Source: Jiulongibacter sp024742395 (GTDB taxonomy: Bacteria; Bacteroidota; Bacteroidia; Cytophagales; Spirosomataceae). From it: a DNA stretch of 64,000 bases. Location: NCBI GenBank assembly GCA_965249455.1, contig OZ252236.1, positions 4,588,001 through 4,652,000 of the forward strand, given 5' to 3'. The notes beneath the pieces are model-generated. The model was not told the DNA's origin, did not search any database, and was given only the letters and a program-made list of their open reading frames with translations. The position numbers were made by a program, and so were the translations under genes. The first letter of the stretch is position 1. Every line of letters starts with the position of its first letter. Below are positions 8,047 through 16,721 of the stretch, piece by piece.

Positions 8047-9966
8047 ATGAAAAACATAAAGGCCCTTTTAATCCTATTCTCGCTTTGTCATCATCTTGTA
8101 AAAGCTCAGGAGGTAAGCCCCTCATTAATAGCATCGGCCATAAATGAAAAAGGAGTAAATGCAGTAGTGCTCTTTGACAACACACAATTTTTCATAGAAA
8201 AGCCCGGCTATTCAACCACCAAAAAACATTGGGCCGTTATGGTTTTTAATGAAGAGGCCGCAAAAGAGCATGGCTTATTTAAAGCTTATTATGATAAATT
8301 TTCAAAGATCAAGAGAATTGATGGCTCCTTGTATTTAGCCAATGGAAAGGCTGTGGAAAGTCTTAAAACGCGTGATGTAGATGAAATAGGTTTGAGTGCA
8401 TTCAGCGATGGTATTTCTGATAATATGGTGAAGTTTGGTCAGTTTGACAATATGAACTATGAGTATCCCTTTGTAGTGGAATTCAGTTTTGAGAAACAGG
8501 ATAAAAATATGCTTTTCTATCCGAGTTGGTTTCCTCAAAATCACGAAAAAACGAAGGTTCTGTCTTCAAGCTTCACCATTGAATCAGCCAATATATCTTT
8601 CAGATTTAAAGAGCATAAAACCTCCATACCCGGCCTTATCAGAAATGTAGGTCTTCCTTTTAAGAAATCATGGGAAATCAAAAATGTAGCTCCTTTTGAA
8701 TATGAACCCTACTCAAAAAATGATGACTTACCATGGGTAATGTGTGCCCCTGAGATATTTGAGATAGATGAGTATACAGGAACATTTAAAACCTGGGCAG
8801 ATATTGGCAAATTCTATCATGAGCTCAATTTAAACAGAGATGAACTACCTGCTTCATCACTTCAAAAACTTAAGGGACTAATTGCACCGGGCATGAGCAT
8901 CGCTGAAAAAACTAAAGCCGTTTACGAATACATGCAGTCACACACCCGCTATATGAGTATTCAGCTTGGCATAGGTGGTTGGCAAACTATGTCGGCCACA
9001 ATGGTGGCAGAAAAAGGCTATGGCGACTGCAAAGCTTTGACAAACTACACCATTGCCCTATTAAAAAATGTGGGTGTGCTAGCTTATCCAGCTTTGGTTT
9101 ATGCCGGAGATTCCTACGATGACTCGTCTGAAGATTTTCCGTCAATGAATTTTAACCACGTGATAGCCTGCGTACCCATGCCCAAAGACACCATTTGGTT
9201 AGAGTGCACCAGTCAAACAGAGCCTTTGGGCTATCAAGGTAACTTTACAGGAAACAGAAAGGCACTACTCATTACGCCAAACGGAAGCGAGCTGGTAAAT
9301 ACTACCCAGTATACTCCTGAAAATAATTTTCAAAGGCGAACCGCCGAAGTGTGGTTAGAGAAAGACGGAAAAGCAGAAGTTAAAATTCACTCTACTTATG
9401 GGGGGCTACAACAAGAAAAAAGAGCCTATATATCTCAAAACTTAAATATTGATGAGCAACGCAAATATCTACTTGGCTCCATTGATATTCCGAGTTTTGA
9501 ACTCCAGGAGTTTGAATATAAAGTGCTTAAAAGCAGACTCCCTGAAGTCATAGAAAAAGCCAATGTTTCTTCGAGAAAACTTGCCTCAGTCAGTGGAAAA
9601 AGGATGTTTCTCAAACCAAACCTGCTAAGCTCTTTTTATAGAACTCCGGTAAAGAAAGAAGGCAGGGAATCGCCCTTTTATCTGGACCCAAACTCGTACA
9701 GCTTTGAAGACTCTGATGAAATAATTTTTCATATACCTGAAGGTCTGAAAACAGAGGCCAGCCCTAAAGACATCACGATAGAAAGCTCATTTGGATATTA
9801 CAGTTCAAGTATAGAACGAATTGAGAATAATTTAAAATATCATAGAAAAATAAGAGTCAAAGGTGGTCTTTATCCTACCGATGCTTATGATGAATGGATA
9901 CAATTTGTTAAAGACGTTAATAGAGCCGACAAACAAAGGGTAGTATTAATTAATGAGGAAACCTGA
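8047..9966 (+). CDS. DUF3857 domain transglutaminase-like protein
   Basis: A 639-residue exported protein with a signal peptide (MKNIKALLILFSLCHHLVKAQ). I start at ATG 8047, one base after the stop of the upstream paralogue, rather than at a TTG inside it. The N-terminal half is the DUF3857 domain; the transglutaminase core keeps its nucleophile in YGDCKALT (Cys328) and its histidine in NFNHVI (His371). The acid position reads LECTS, so Glu386 stands where the paralogue has Asp. Such proteins are widespread in Bacteroidota and are thought to be periplasmic peptidase/transglutaminase-fold proteins; the substrate is unknown. The pair is clearly one operon. A bidirectional terminator follows at 9992-10023. 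Confidence 0.85.
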   Translation: MKNIKALLILFSLCHHLVKAQEVSPSLIASAINEKGVNAVVLFDNTQFFIEKPGYSTTKKHWAVMVFNEEAAKEHGLFKAYYDKFSKIKRIDGSLYLANGKAVESLKTRDVDEIGLSAFSDGISDNMVKFGQFDNMNYEYPFVVEFSFEKQDKNMLFYPSWFPQNHEKTKVLSSSFTIESANISFRFKEHKTSIPGLIRNVGLPFKKSWEIKNVAPFEYEPYSKNDDLPWVMCAPEIFEIDEYTGTFKTWADIGKFYHELNLNRDELPASSLQKLKGLIAPGMSIAEKTKAVYEYMQSHTRYMSIQLGIGGWQTMSATMVAEKGYGDCKALTNYTIALLKNVGVLAYPALVYAGDSYDDSSEDFPSMNFNHVIACVPMPKDTIWLECTSQTEPLGYQGNFTGNRKALLITPNGSELVNTTQYTPENNFQRRTAEVWLEKDGKAEVKIHSTYGGLQQEKRAYISQNLNIDEQRKYLLGSIDIPSFELQEFEYKVLKSRLPEVIEKANVSSRKLASVSGKRMFLKPNLLSSFYRTPVKKEGRESPFYLDPNSYSFEDSDEIIFHIPEGLKTEASPKDITIESSFGYYSSSIERIENNLKYHRKIRVKGGLYPTDAYDEWIQFVKDVNRADKQRVVLINEET

Positions 9967-9991
9967 GCAAAAAATTACGCCAAAAACCAAA

Positions 9992-10023
9992 AAATCCCTG
10001 AACCACTACTGATTCAGGGATTT
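9992..10023. terminator. Bidirectional terminator
   Basis: AAATCCCTGAA and TTCAGGGATTT pair over 11 bp around a 10-base loop. Reading minus, the stem runs into six Ts; reading plus it runs into a T-rich stretch. It can serve both the DUF3857 pair and the convergent DUF1080 gene. Confidence 0.85.
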
Positions 10024-10040
10024 ATGATTCTTCTTCTATT

Positions 10041-10646
10041 TTACAATCTCTTCACCGTCAAATTCTTCCACTCTACTTTTATACCTCCACCATCGTGAAT
10101 TTGCAGAGCAATAGAACCTTCAGCCGCTCCAATTTTCTCATCGGTTAGTGTAATCATTTCATGTCCGTTTAACCAGGTAGTTACAGTAGGGCCCACTACC
10201 TTAATTTTCATGGTATTCCACTCTCCCATTTTCAAGTATTTATCCTTTTCAGGATCCGGTTTGATTAACCAGCCACGCCCATAAGACTCATAAATACCGC
10301 CAGTATCATGGCCGGGAGGGGCCACTTCTGCCTGCCAACCTGTTATTTTAGTACCTTCTATTGACGAACGAATAAAGATTCCACTGTTGCCATTGGCTTG
10401 TTGTTTAAAGTCAACGCTCAGCTCAAAATCCTTAAAACTTTCATTGGTTCCTAAATAACCATAACCTTTGTCTGGGCCACTTTCACAAACCAACAAACCA
10501 TCCTTCACATACCATTTTTCTGTACCGTAAACTGTCCAGCCATCCAGATTTTTACCATTAAATAATTTGCTGCTTTTCTTTTGAGCATAGCTCATTCCAA
10601 CGCTTCCCAGGATGAGTAGTAAGGGAAGCAAAATTCTTTTTTTCAT
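10041..10646 (-). CDS. Secreted DUF1080 protein (3-keto-disaccharide hydrolase family)
   Basis: A 201-residue protein with signal peptide (cleavage after SYAQ, about 21) and one DUF1080 concanavalin-like beta-sandwich domain. The family hallmarks are visible: LFNGKNLDGW near 28-37, FELSVDFKQ, GNSGIFIRS, then the acidic and Gly-rich YESYGRGW and IALQIHDGGG with WKNLTVKRL at the C-terminus. Some members cleave 3-keto-glycosides; others are carbohydrate-binding. It is exported to the periplasm. It lies divergent from the FG-GAP lipoprotein gene, at the edge of a run of sugar-related exported proteins. Enzymatic activity is family knowledge, not shown here. Confidence 0.9.
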   Translation of the reverse strand: MKKRILLPLLLILGSVGMSYAQKKSSKLFNGKNLDGWTVYGTEKWYVKDGLLVCESGPDKGYGYLGTNESFKDFELSVDFKQQANGNSGIFIRSSIEGTKITGWQAEVAPPGHDTGGIYESYGRGWLIKPDPEKDKYLKMGEWNTMKIKVVGPTVTTWLNGHEMITLTDEKIGAAEGSIALQIHDGGGIKVEWKNLTVKRL

Positions 10647-10856
10647 AGGTTGTAACTTTTGATAATCACCCCACTTTTTTTGGTGATGCTGTTATAATTA
10701 AGACGAATTGTAATTTGAGAATTAATAGCCTCATTTTGAAATGAAAAAACAGTTTTTCTTTTTTCCCTCTCTTTTTTATAACTCCTAAAGAACGAAGGCT
10801 CCGTTAAATTTAAAAGCAAATAGCGAAAGTTTAAAATAAGTCATAAACTTTACAGA

Positions 10857-12341
10857 ATGATTGCCAGAACTCTATTAGCATTCTTTTCCTGGACAGTTTT
10901 CATTGGCTGTTCACCGAAAAATGAAGATTGGAACAGTTATGTCACAGACGTGACTTCTGCCTCCTCTCCTATGACCGCAGATTTAAATGAGGATGGAATT
11001 TTAGACATAATCATGGGTGCAGGGTCAGATGAATGGAATACCACTGAATTTGGAGTTATTGCTATTAATGGTGCTACCGGCAATCAACTTTGGCATTCGC
11101 CCGCCCGTAATCAAATCGTTGGCTCTGCTATATTTCAGGATATCACTGGGGACGGTACACCGGATGTTTTTATAGGAGGACGCTCTGCCGAACTTCAAGC
11201 TTTAGATGGTAAAACCGGGATAAAAATCTGGGAATTTTACAGTAAACCCGGCAAAATGGTGTCAAGAAAAGATGGCTGGTATAATTTCTATAATGGCCAG
11301 TTTGTGGCTGATCAGGACGGAGATGGTTTCAGGGACCTTTTGATTAGCAATGGAGGTGATGCTGCCATTCCTAGAGGAATGAAATACCGGCCACCTGGAA
11401 AATTGATGCTCCTTAGTGCCAAAACAGGTAAAATTCTGGCCCAGGACTTCATGCCAGATGGACAAGAGACTTACTTTTCGCCGGTTCTAATGAATCCTCT
11501 AAGTAAGAACCCGGAAATTATTTTTGGTAGTGGAGGAGAGAGTAAACCCGGTCATCTTTATCTATGTCGACTTTCAGACTTATTAAATAAAAATCTGAAA
11601 GCCTCTAAAATATTAGACTCTACATCATTCAAAGGATATGAGGCCCCGCCCGTTTTGGCAGATTTTACTCGGGATGGTATAAAGGATATTCTATTTAATA
11701 CCAATGAAGCGGGTATTAAACTTCTTGATGGCACTACTCATGAATTAATTTGGGCAGTCTTTAATGAGAATGCCGAAGTCTTCTCGCAACCTGCGGTAGG
11801 ATACTTTACCGGAAATGACAGCATCCCGGATGTATTTGTACAAATTGCGATAGGCGAATATCCTGTTTACAGCAGTACTAAACAGCTTTTAATAGATGGT
11901 AGCACTGGCCATATTGTGAAAGAATGGAAAGGCAAGCGTTTTACTTATTCCTCTCCTCTGGTAGCTGACCTGGACGGCGATGGAGTAGATGAGGTCATTT
12001 TAAACAGTGTCAAAGACTCAATTATTAATGAAAAGCCAAAGCCATTTTTTGAACTTACTACATACAACTTTGCCACTCATAATGTAGGGTATCTGGCTGA
12101 GAGAATTGACGGTGCATGCTTTGCCTCCACTCCCTGGCTCGGAGATTTAGACGGTGATCAAAAACTAGACATCCTGTTTTCGGGAAGTCCGGCTACTTCT
12201 TCAGAGTTTCCGGGGTCCACCATTTTCGAAAAACCACAGCGGTATCTGGGAATTTACAGACGAAAACTAAACATACCCGTAAGCCGTGTAAAATGGGGAG
12301 CTTACATGGGCCATGAAGGAAGGAGTCACTGGAACCATTGA
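10857..12341 (+). CDS. FG-GAP/VCBS-repeat beta-propeller lipoprotein
   Basis: A 494-residue lipoprotein with lipobox FIGC (Cys18). It carries six calcium-binding type motifs spaced along the chain: DLNEDGILD 42-50, DITGDGTPD 95-103, DQDGDGFRD 152-160, DFTRDGIKD 269-277, DLDGDGVDE 371-379 and DLDGDQKLD 430-438. These are the metal loops of FG-GAP repeats, so the protein should fold as a beta-propeller with bound Ca2+. PQQ-propeller-like strands (GATGNQLW, GKTGIKIWEF) lie between them. It probably binds a polysaccharide or partner protein at the cell surface. No catalytic residues are evident. Confidence 0.85.
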   Translation: MIARTLLAFFSWTVFIGCSPKNEDWNSYVTDVTSASSPMTADLNEDGILDIIMGAGSDEWNTTEFGVIAINGATGNQLWHSPARNQIVGSAIFQDITGDGTPDVFIGGRSAELQALDGKTGIKIWEFYSKPGKMVSRKDGWYNFYNGQFVADQDGDGFRDLLISNGGDAAIPRGMKYRPPGKLMLLSAKTGKILAQDFMPDGQETYFSPVLMNPLSKNPEIIFGSGGESKPGHLYLCRLSDLLNKNLKASKILDSTSFKGYEAPPVLADFTRDGIKDILFNTNEAGIKLLDGTTHELIWAVFNENAEVFSQPAVGYFTGNDSIPDVFVQIAIGEYPVYSSTKQLLIDGSTGHIVKEWKGKRFTYSSPLVADLDGDGVDEVILNSVKDSIINEKPKPFFELTTYNFATHNVGYLAERIDGACFASTPWLGDLDGDQKLDILFSGSPATSSEFPGSTIFEKPQRYLGIYRRKLNIPVSRVKWGAYMGHEGRSHWNH

Positions 12342-12453
12342 CCAGAAGAAATAAGCACTTTAGTGACTTTCATCATTAAAAGCCTTGCTATCATCTTTGT
12401 GTCTTTGCAGATTGAATTAATTCGGCTTAAATTCACAGAAAAACCCTACGATT

Positions 12454-13005
12454 ATGAAATACCTTTTAGCACTATTGACCTTCATTATTTTTGAAACTCA
12501 GGCTCAAATCCCTAATTCTGATCAGCAAATTGCTGAAGCTGTTCTCCCATTAGATGAAGGAGATAGAGACGGAGCAACCGTTATGGGATTTGATGCAGAA
12601 AGCAATATTTTTCTTCTCAGAAAAGGGACTAACAAGCTCATTTGCTTAGCAGATGACCCAAATAATAAAGGTTTTAGTGTAGCCTGTTACCATGAAGACC
12701 TGGAACCATTCATGGAACGAGGCCGAACGCTCAGAGCTCAGGGCAAAGACAGAGGAGAGGTAGAAAAAATCAGGGAAGAAGAAGCCAAAGCAGGGAAATT
12801 AAAAATGCCTGAGAAGGCCTCAACCCTTTATGTAATGAGTGGAGTAGACAAGGAATCGGCCAATCTTCGTTGGGTAGTGTATATTCCTTGGGCCACAGCA
12901 GAAACTACCGGTCTCCCTATTAAACCACTAGTAGCAGGTGGGCCCTGGATTATGTTCCCTGGTACGTACAGAGCTCATATCATGATTACCCCGCCTTCTA
13001 ACTAA
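12454..13005 (+). CDS. Secreted protein of unknown function
   Basis: A 183-residue protein with a clear signal peptide (MKYLLALLTFIIFETQAQ). After it come short beta-type stretches (TVMGFDAESNIFLLRKGTN, KLICLADDP) and a charged helix at about 88-110 (RGRTLRAQGKDRGEVEKIREEEAKAGK, only partly quoted families match nothing I know). The C-terminus GPWIMFPGTYRAHIMI is hydrophobic. Two cysteines (C61, C75 region) could form a disulfide. It sits 26 bases before the SMP-30-type lactonase gene and so may be part of the same sugar-processing transcript. I do not recognise the family. Confidence 0.7.
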   Translation: MKYLLALLTFIIFETQAQIPNSDQQIAEAVLPLDEGDRDGATVMGFDAESNIFLLRKGTNKLICLADDPNNKGFSVACYHEDLEPFMERGRTLRAQGKDRGEVEKIREEEAKAGKLKMPEKASTLYVMSGVDKESANLRWVVYIPWATAETTGLPIKPLVAGGPWIMFPGTYRAHIMITPPSN

Positions 13006-13031
13006 GTATACAAACACCTATACCTCTTAAA

Positions 13032-13925
13032 ATGAAAAAGACCTTAAGACTGGCATTTTTGCTTGCAATTCTTTCTTTGGCTATTCCTGAAGGATATGGA
13101 CAATCAAACTTAATTAAAGAAGGGGCTGAATTACAGCTGGTTTCTGACCAATTCAGCTTCACTGAAGGCCCGGCTGTTGACAAAAAAGGGAATATTTTTT
13201 TCACCGATCAGCCAAACAACCAAATTTGGAAATACTCAAACAAAGGGGTACTTAGTCTCTACATGGATAATGCAGGCAGAAGCAATGGACTGTTCTTTGA
13301 TCAAAAAGGAAATCTCATTTCATGTGCAGATGAAAAAAATGAATTGTGGCGGATAGACAAAAAGAAAAACCACACGGTGCTTTTAGATGGTTTTGAAGGA
13401 AAACTCTTCAATGGTCCTAATGATGTATGGGTAGATAACAAAGGAGGCATGTACTTTACTGACCCCTTTTACAAAAGAGACTATTGGAACAGAGGAGACA
13501 TGGAGCAGCCCGAAATGAGAGTTTACTACTATGATGCTTCCGGTAAGGTAAAAGTCGCTGCCGACGGACTGGTACAACCAAACGGCATTGTAGGGAATAA
13601 AGACTTTACAAAACTGTATGTTGCTGATATCAGAGCAAAAAAAACCTATGTGTTTGAAATTAATCCTGATGGTAGTTTGACGAACAAACAGCTCTTTTGC
13701 GAAATGGGCTCAGATGGCATGACTATAGATGAACAGGGCAATCTTTATCTTACCGGTCCCGGAGTCACTATATTCAATTCATCCGGTGAAAAAATTGACC
13801 ACATTGATGTACCACAAAGATGGACAGCCAATGTGACTTTTGGCGGTAAAGAAAGAACGACACTTTTTATTACTGCATCAAAAGCTGCTTACACTCTGGA
13901 AATGAATGTAAAAGGAGCAAAATAA
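13032..13925 (+). CDS. SMP-30/gluconolactonase-type secreted lactonase
   Basis: A 297-residue exported six-bladed beta-propeller of the SMP-30/gluconolactonase/LRE family. The signal peptide ends near GYGQ (24). Metal-site residues of the family are visible: Glu45 in SFTEGPAVD, the NGPNDVWVD segment at 127-135, QPNGIVG, and a late Asp in YVADIRAKK/SDGMTID. It should hydrolyse sugar lactones in the periplasm. The DUF1080 lipoprotein gene follows after 30 bases and the TIM-barrel isomerase gene after that, so the three form a likely operon for oxidised sugars. Confidence 0.9.
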   Translation: MKKTLRLAFLLAILSLAIPEGYGQSNLIKEGAELQLVSDQFSFTEGPAVDKKGNIFFTDQPNNQIWKYSNKGVLSLYMDNAGRSNGLFFDQKGNLISCADEKNELWRIDKKKNHTVLLDGFEGKLFNGPNDVWVDNKGGMYFTDPFYKRDYWNRGDMEQPEMRVYYYDASGKVKVAADGLVQPNGIVGNKDFTKLYVADIRAKKTYVFEINPDGSLTNKQLFCEMGSDGMTIDEQGNLYLTGPGVTIFNSSGEKIDHIDVPQRWTANVTFGGKERTTLFITASKAAYTLEMNVKGAK

Positions 13926-13955
13926 CTGAAATATTTAATACCCTATAAATCAAAA

Positions 13956-14783
13956 ATGATGAATAAGTCTTTCAAAGTCTTTACGTTTGGCCTCCTGGCT
14001 TCTTTCACTCTTAGCCAGTGTGCCTCCAGTTCCGAAAACACTTCAGATGAAGCTGAAGAGATGGTAGCCGAAATGCCGGCTTTAGGTGTAGGAGCAAGCA
14101 TGATAGATGGTGCCGAAATGTATTTGGATGGTTCGCGTGAAATGCTTGACGAAAAATGGACCTATTGGGAAGGGCCAAGGCTTTCTGCCGAATTGCCAAT
14201 CAAGTGGATGGTGGTGGAAGATCAGGTAGATGGTGGAACCGTTGTTAACTCCAATGATCCTGCTGCCAAAGGAGGCAAATATGGTACAGCTGATATAGTG
14301 ACAAAGAAAAAGTTCAATGATTTTAGAGCTCACGTAGAATTCTTTATTGCCACTGAAGGTGGTAACAGCGGTGTTTACCTTCAAAACCGATACGAAATCC
14401 AGGTGCTGGATGGCGATACTACTTCTCATGGAATGGGAGCAGTGATTAACGAATCTCCGTCTCCATATCATTTATATAACGGCATCGGTAAATGGAATGC
14501 CTATGATATCCAGTATAGAGCAGCCAGATTTGACGATGATGGCAAACTCACAGAAAAACCAATGGTCACTTTATACTTCAATGGTGAAAAGGCTCATACC
14601 AATGTTAAAATCAACCAGGTATGGGGTGGAGAAAACTCCGGATTAGATGGTGGAAATGATGGAGGCAAAGGAATCACCAATGTACCCGGCGGCCTTAAAT
14701 TACAGGCTGAAGGACATGATGTACTTTACCGAAATATTTGGATCAAAGAAATGAACTTTGACGAGCCGGATACTGACTTTTAA
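13956..14783 (+). CDS. DUF1080 lipoprotein (3-keto-disaccharide hydrolase family)
   Basis: A 275-residue lipoprotein: hydrophobic N-terminus with lipobox LSQC (Cys22), then an acidic Ser-rich linker. The DUF1080 domain fills residues 70-270 with YGTADIVTKKKFNDF, GGNSGVYLQNRYEIQVLD and the C-terminal LKLQAEGHDVLYRNIWIKE. The EIQVLD signature is better conserved here than in the smaller DUF1080 protein at 10.0-10.6 kb. It is probably anchored in the outer membrane or facing the periplasm and acts on 3-keto or related glycosides (family knowledge). It is followed after 19 bases by the Tat-type isomerase gene. Confidence 0.9.
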   Translation: MMNKSFKVFTFGLLASFTLSQCASSSENTSDEAEEMVAEMPALGVGASMIDGAEMYLDGSREMLDEKWTYWEGPRLSAELPIKWMVVEDQVDGGTVVNSNDPAAKGGKYGTADIVTKKKFNDFRAHVEFFIATEGGNSGVYLQNRYEIQVLDGDTTSHGMGAVINESPSPYHLYNGIGKWNAYDIQYRAARFDDDGKLTEKPMVTLYFNGEKAHTNVKINQVWGGENSGLDGGNDGGKGITNVPGGLKLQAEGHDVLYRNIWIKEMNFDEPDTDF

Positions 14784-14802
14784 TTCTACCTAAGCTAATA
14801 AA

Positions 14803-15738
14803 ATGAACAGAAGAAATCTATTAAAATCCGGACTGACCGGTGCGGCCGCTTTAGCCGTAGGAAATCAAATGGCTTTTGCCAGCCCTGAAAAGAAAAAGAA
14901 ACATAATTTCACTTTCTGTCTGAATACCAGCACCATCATGCGTCAGAACCTGGGACTCATGAAGGAAATAGAAACCGCAGCGGCCGTAGGCTATGATGGC
15001 ATTGAAATATGGATGAGAACGCTTGAGGCCTATGTAAAAGAAGGAGGCAAACTGGCAGATGTAAAGAAGAAAGCCTCAGACCTAGGAATTGTCATAGAGG
15101 ACTCTATTGGTTTTGCTGCCTGGGTGGTAGATAATGATGAAGAAAGAACTAAAGCTCTGGAACAGATCAAAAGAGAAATGGATATGCTGGCTCAAATTGG
15201 GTGCAAACGTATAGCCGCACCCCCATTTGGTGCAACCAAAGGGCCAAAAATTGATCTTCGAAAAGCAGCGGAAAGATTCTACCAGGTATGCCAACTGGGT
15301 AAAGAAATGGGGGTTTTACCGCAACTGGAACTATGGGGATTTTCTGAAAATCTACACTTGTTTGGTGAAACCTTATTCGTGGCTGCCGAAAGTGGACACC
15401 CGGATGCCGTTATTCTACCTGATGTATATCATTTAAGAAGAGGTGGTTCGCCATTTGAAGCATTAGAAATGATCAATGGGAGTAAAATTCAAATGTTCCA
15501 TATGAATGATTACCCGGGAAACATTGAGAAATCTAAGTTAACAGACGGTATGCGTGTAATGACCGGTGATGGTGATGCACCTATGGATAAAATATTACAA
15601 ATTCTGAACTCAAAGGGTGTACCCATCACACTTTCTCTTGAAATTTTCAATGAAGACGTTTGGAAAATGGATGCCAAAGAAGCGAGTGCAATGGGTCTGG
15701 CTAAAATGAAAGCCTGCGTGGCAAAAGCAATAGGATAA
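14803..15738 (+). CDS. Tat-exported sugar phosphate isomerase/epimerase-type TIM barrel
   Basis: A 311-residue xylose-isomerase-like TIM barrel. The N-terminus MNRRNLLKSGLTGAAALAVG has a twin-arginine signal followed by a hydrophobic stretch and AFA. Family motifs include GYDGIEIWMRT, PQLELWGFSENLH, ILPDVYHLRRGG, MFHMNDYPG and ITLSLEIFNEDVW, which carry the metal-binding Glu/Asp/His residues. Export is unusual for a sugar phosphate enzyme and suggests a free (keto) sugar or inosose substrate in the periplasm. It is the last gene of the lactonase-DUF1080 group; a terminator follows at 15763. Confidence 0.88.
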   Translation: MNRRNLLKSGLTGAAALAVGNQMAFASPEKKKKHNFTFCLNTSTIMRQNLGLMKEIETAAAVGYDGIEIWMRTLEAYVKEGGKLADVKKKASDLGIVIEDSIGFAAWVVDNDEERTKALEQIKREMDMLAQIGCKRIAAPPFGATKGPKIDLRKAAERFYQVCQLGKEMGVLPQLELWGFSENLHLFGETLFVAAESGHPDAVILPDVYHLRRGGSPFEALEMINGSKIQMFHMNDYPGNIEKSKLTDGMRVMTGDGDAPMDKILQILNSKGVPITLSLEIFNEDVWKMDAKEASAMGLAKMKACVAKAIG

Positions 15739-15762
15739 CCCTAGGATTGACTCAAAAAAATT

Positions 15763-15794
15763 AGGCTTGATTATTCGTTTATCAAGCCTTTTTT
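15763..15794 (+). terminator. Rho-independent terminator
   Basis: AGGCTTGAT and ATCAAGCCT form a perfect 9-bp stem around a 9-base loop and are followed by TTTTTT. It closes the sugar-processing gene group. Confidence 0.9.
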
Positions 15795-15995
15795 GTTGCC
15801 TCTGGCAAGCCTATTCTATATATTATTATGTTTCAAAAAGTTTATCCCGGTTGTCCCCTTAAGGTGGGTTAGATATTAATAATTTGGTGATACAACATAT
15901 TGAACCGATTCAGTTCACAGGATTTTATAGCAGTAAAAAGGTGGCCGTTGCTATTACAATGTATATAGAAAAGAAAGAAGAATTTCTTTATTCAC

Positions 15996-16721
15996 TTAAT
16001 TCATCGAAACATAGTTAAAACACTCGGCGATTTGTTCTGGATAGCCTGTGGAAAACATGTCACCATGATCAAAACCTTCAATTTCGATGAACTTCATTTC
16101 TTTATTTAACCCCAAAAGATCTTGATAAAGCTGTACGTTAGCAGGATAAACAAAATCCGCCGTCCCGGTACAAAAACAAATCTTCATTAATGGCGGTTTT
16201 TGTATATTTAAGAAATCATTGGTGCCACGCCCTGCAGCGAGTAATACCAATCCTTTTATTTTCTCTTTACCAAGCCGTTGTGCTTCTACAAAAGCATCAG
16301 AACCGCCAGCAGAATATCCTACAAAATATTTAGGCACATCCTTAATTTTGTCCAGACTTATGAGACTGCTGATCATGAGAGCGTACTGATATTCGTTCTC
16401 AATCCAGGTAGGACTAAGAACCAAAGCATTCAGGGAATCTGCCACGTGCTTAACTAAAGCCCTAATGAGTGTGTTGGTACCATTGGTAGGCGGAAAAGCA
16501 ACAATAAGATTGTCGTACTTCTGTAAACTATTTGGTGCATAAATGGCCAAGGTAGTACCCGCAAAATCTATTTTTGAATAACCGGAATCTAAAGCAATCT
16601 GAGTGGGATAATCTATGATGGTTCCATTACGTTTAGGAGGTTCCTCTTTCTGACAAGACCATAGGAGGATAATTGTCACGATACCTAACAAAAACGTTTT
16701 TCTATCATTCAACACACACAT
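15996..16721 (-). CDS. Esterase/alpha-beta hydrolase lipoprotein
   Basis: A 241-residue lipoprotein: ATG 16721 gives a hydrophobic N-terminus with lipobox LWSC. The alpha/beta-hydrolase triad is easy to see: nucleophile elbow GYSAGG, acid in TGTADFVYPAN, and histidine in GFDHGDMF near the C-terminus. The start overlaps the stop of the upstream PhoH-type gene in TGATG, so the two are translationally coupled on the minus strand. GTG one codon earlier is an alternative start. Substrate unknown; probably a carboxylester hydrolase on the periplasmic side. Confidence 0.8.
   Translation of the reverse strand: MCVLNDRKTFLLGIVTIILLWSCQKEEPPKRNGTIIDYPTQIALDSGYSKIDFAGTTLAIYAPNSLQKYDNLIVAFPPTNGTNTLIRALVKHVADSLNALVLSPTWIENEYQYALMISSLISLDKIKDVPKYFVGYSAGGSDAFVEAQRLGKEKIKGLVLLAAGRGTNDFLNIQKPPLMKICFCTGTADFVYPANVQLYQDLLGLNKEMKFIEIEGFDHGDMFSTGYPEQIAECFNYVSMN

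Noticed and set aside
15862..16018. A plus-strand frame of about 50 codons (KKVAVAITMYIEKKEEFLYSL) ending inside the esterase gene's 3' end
   Set aside because: No good start codon, overlaps a conserved minus-strand gene, and resembles no family.
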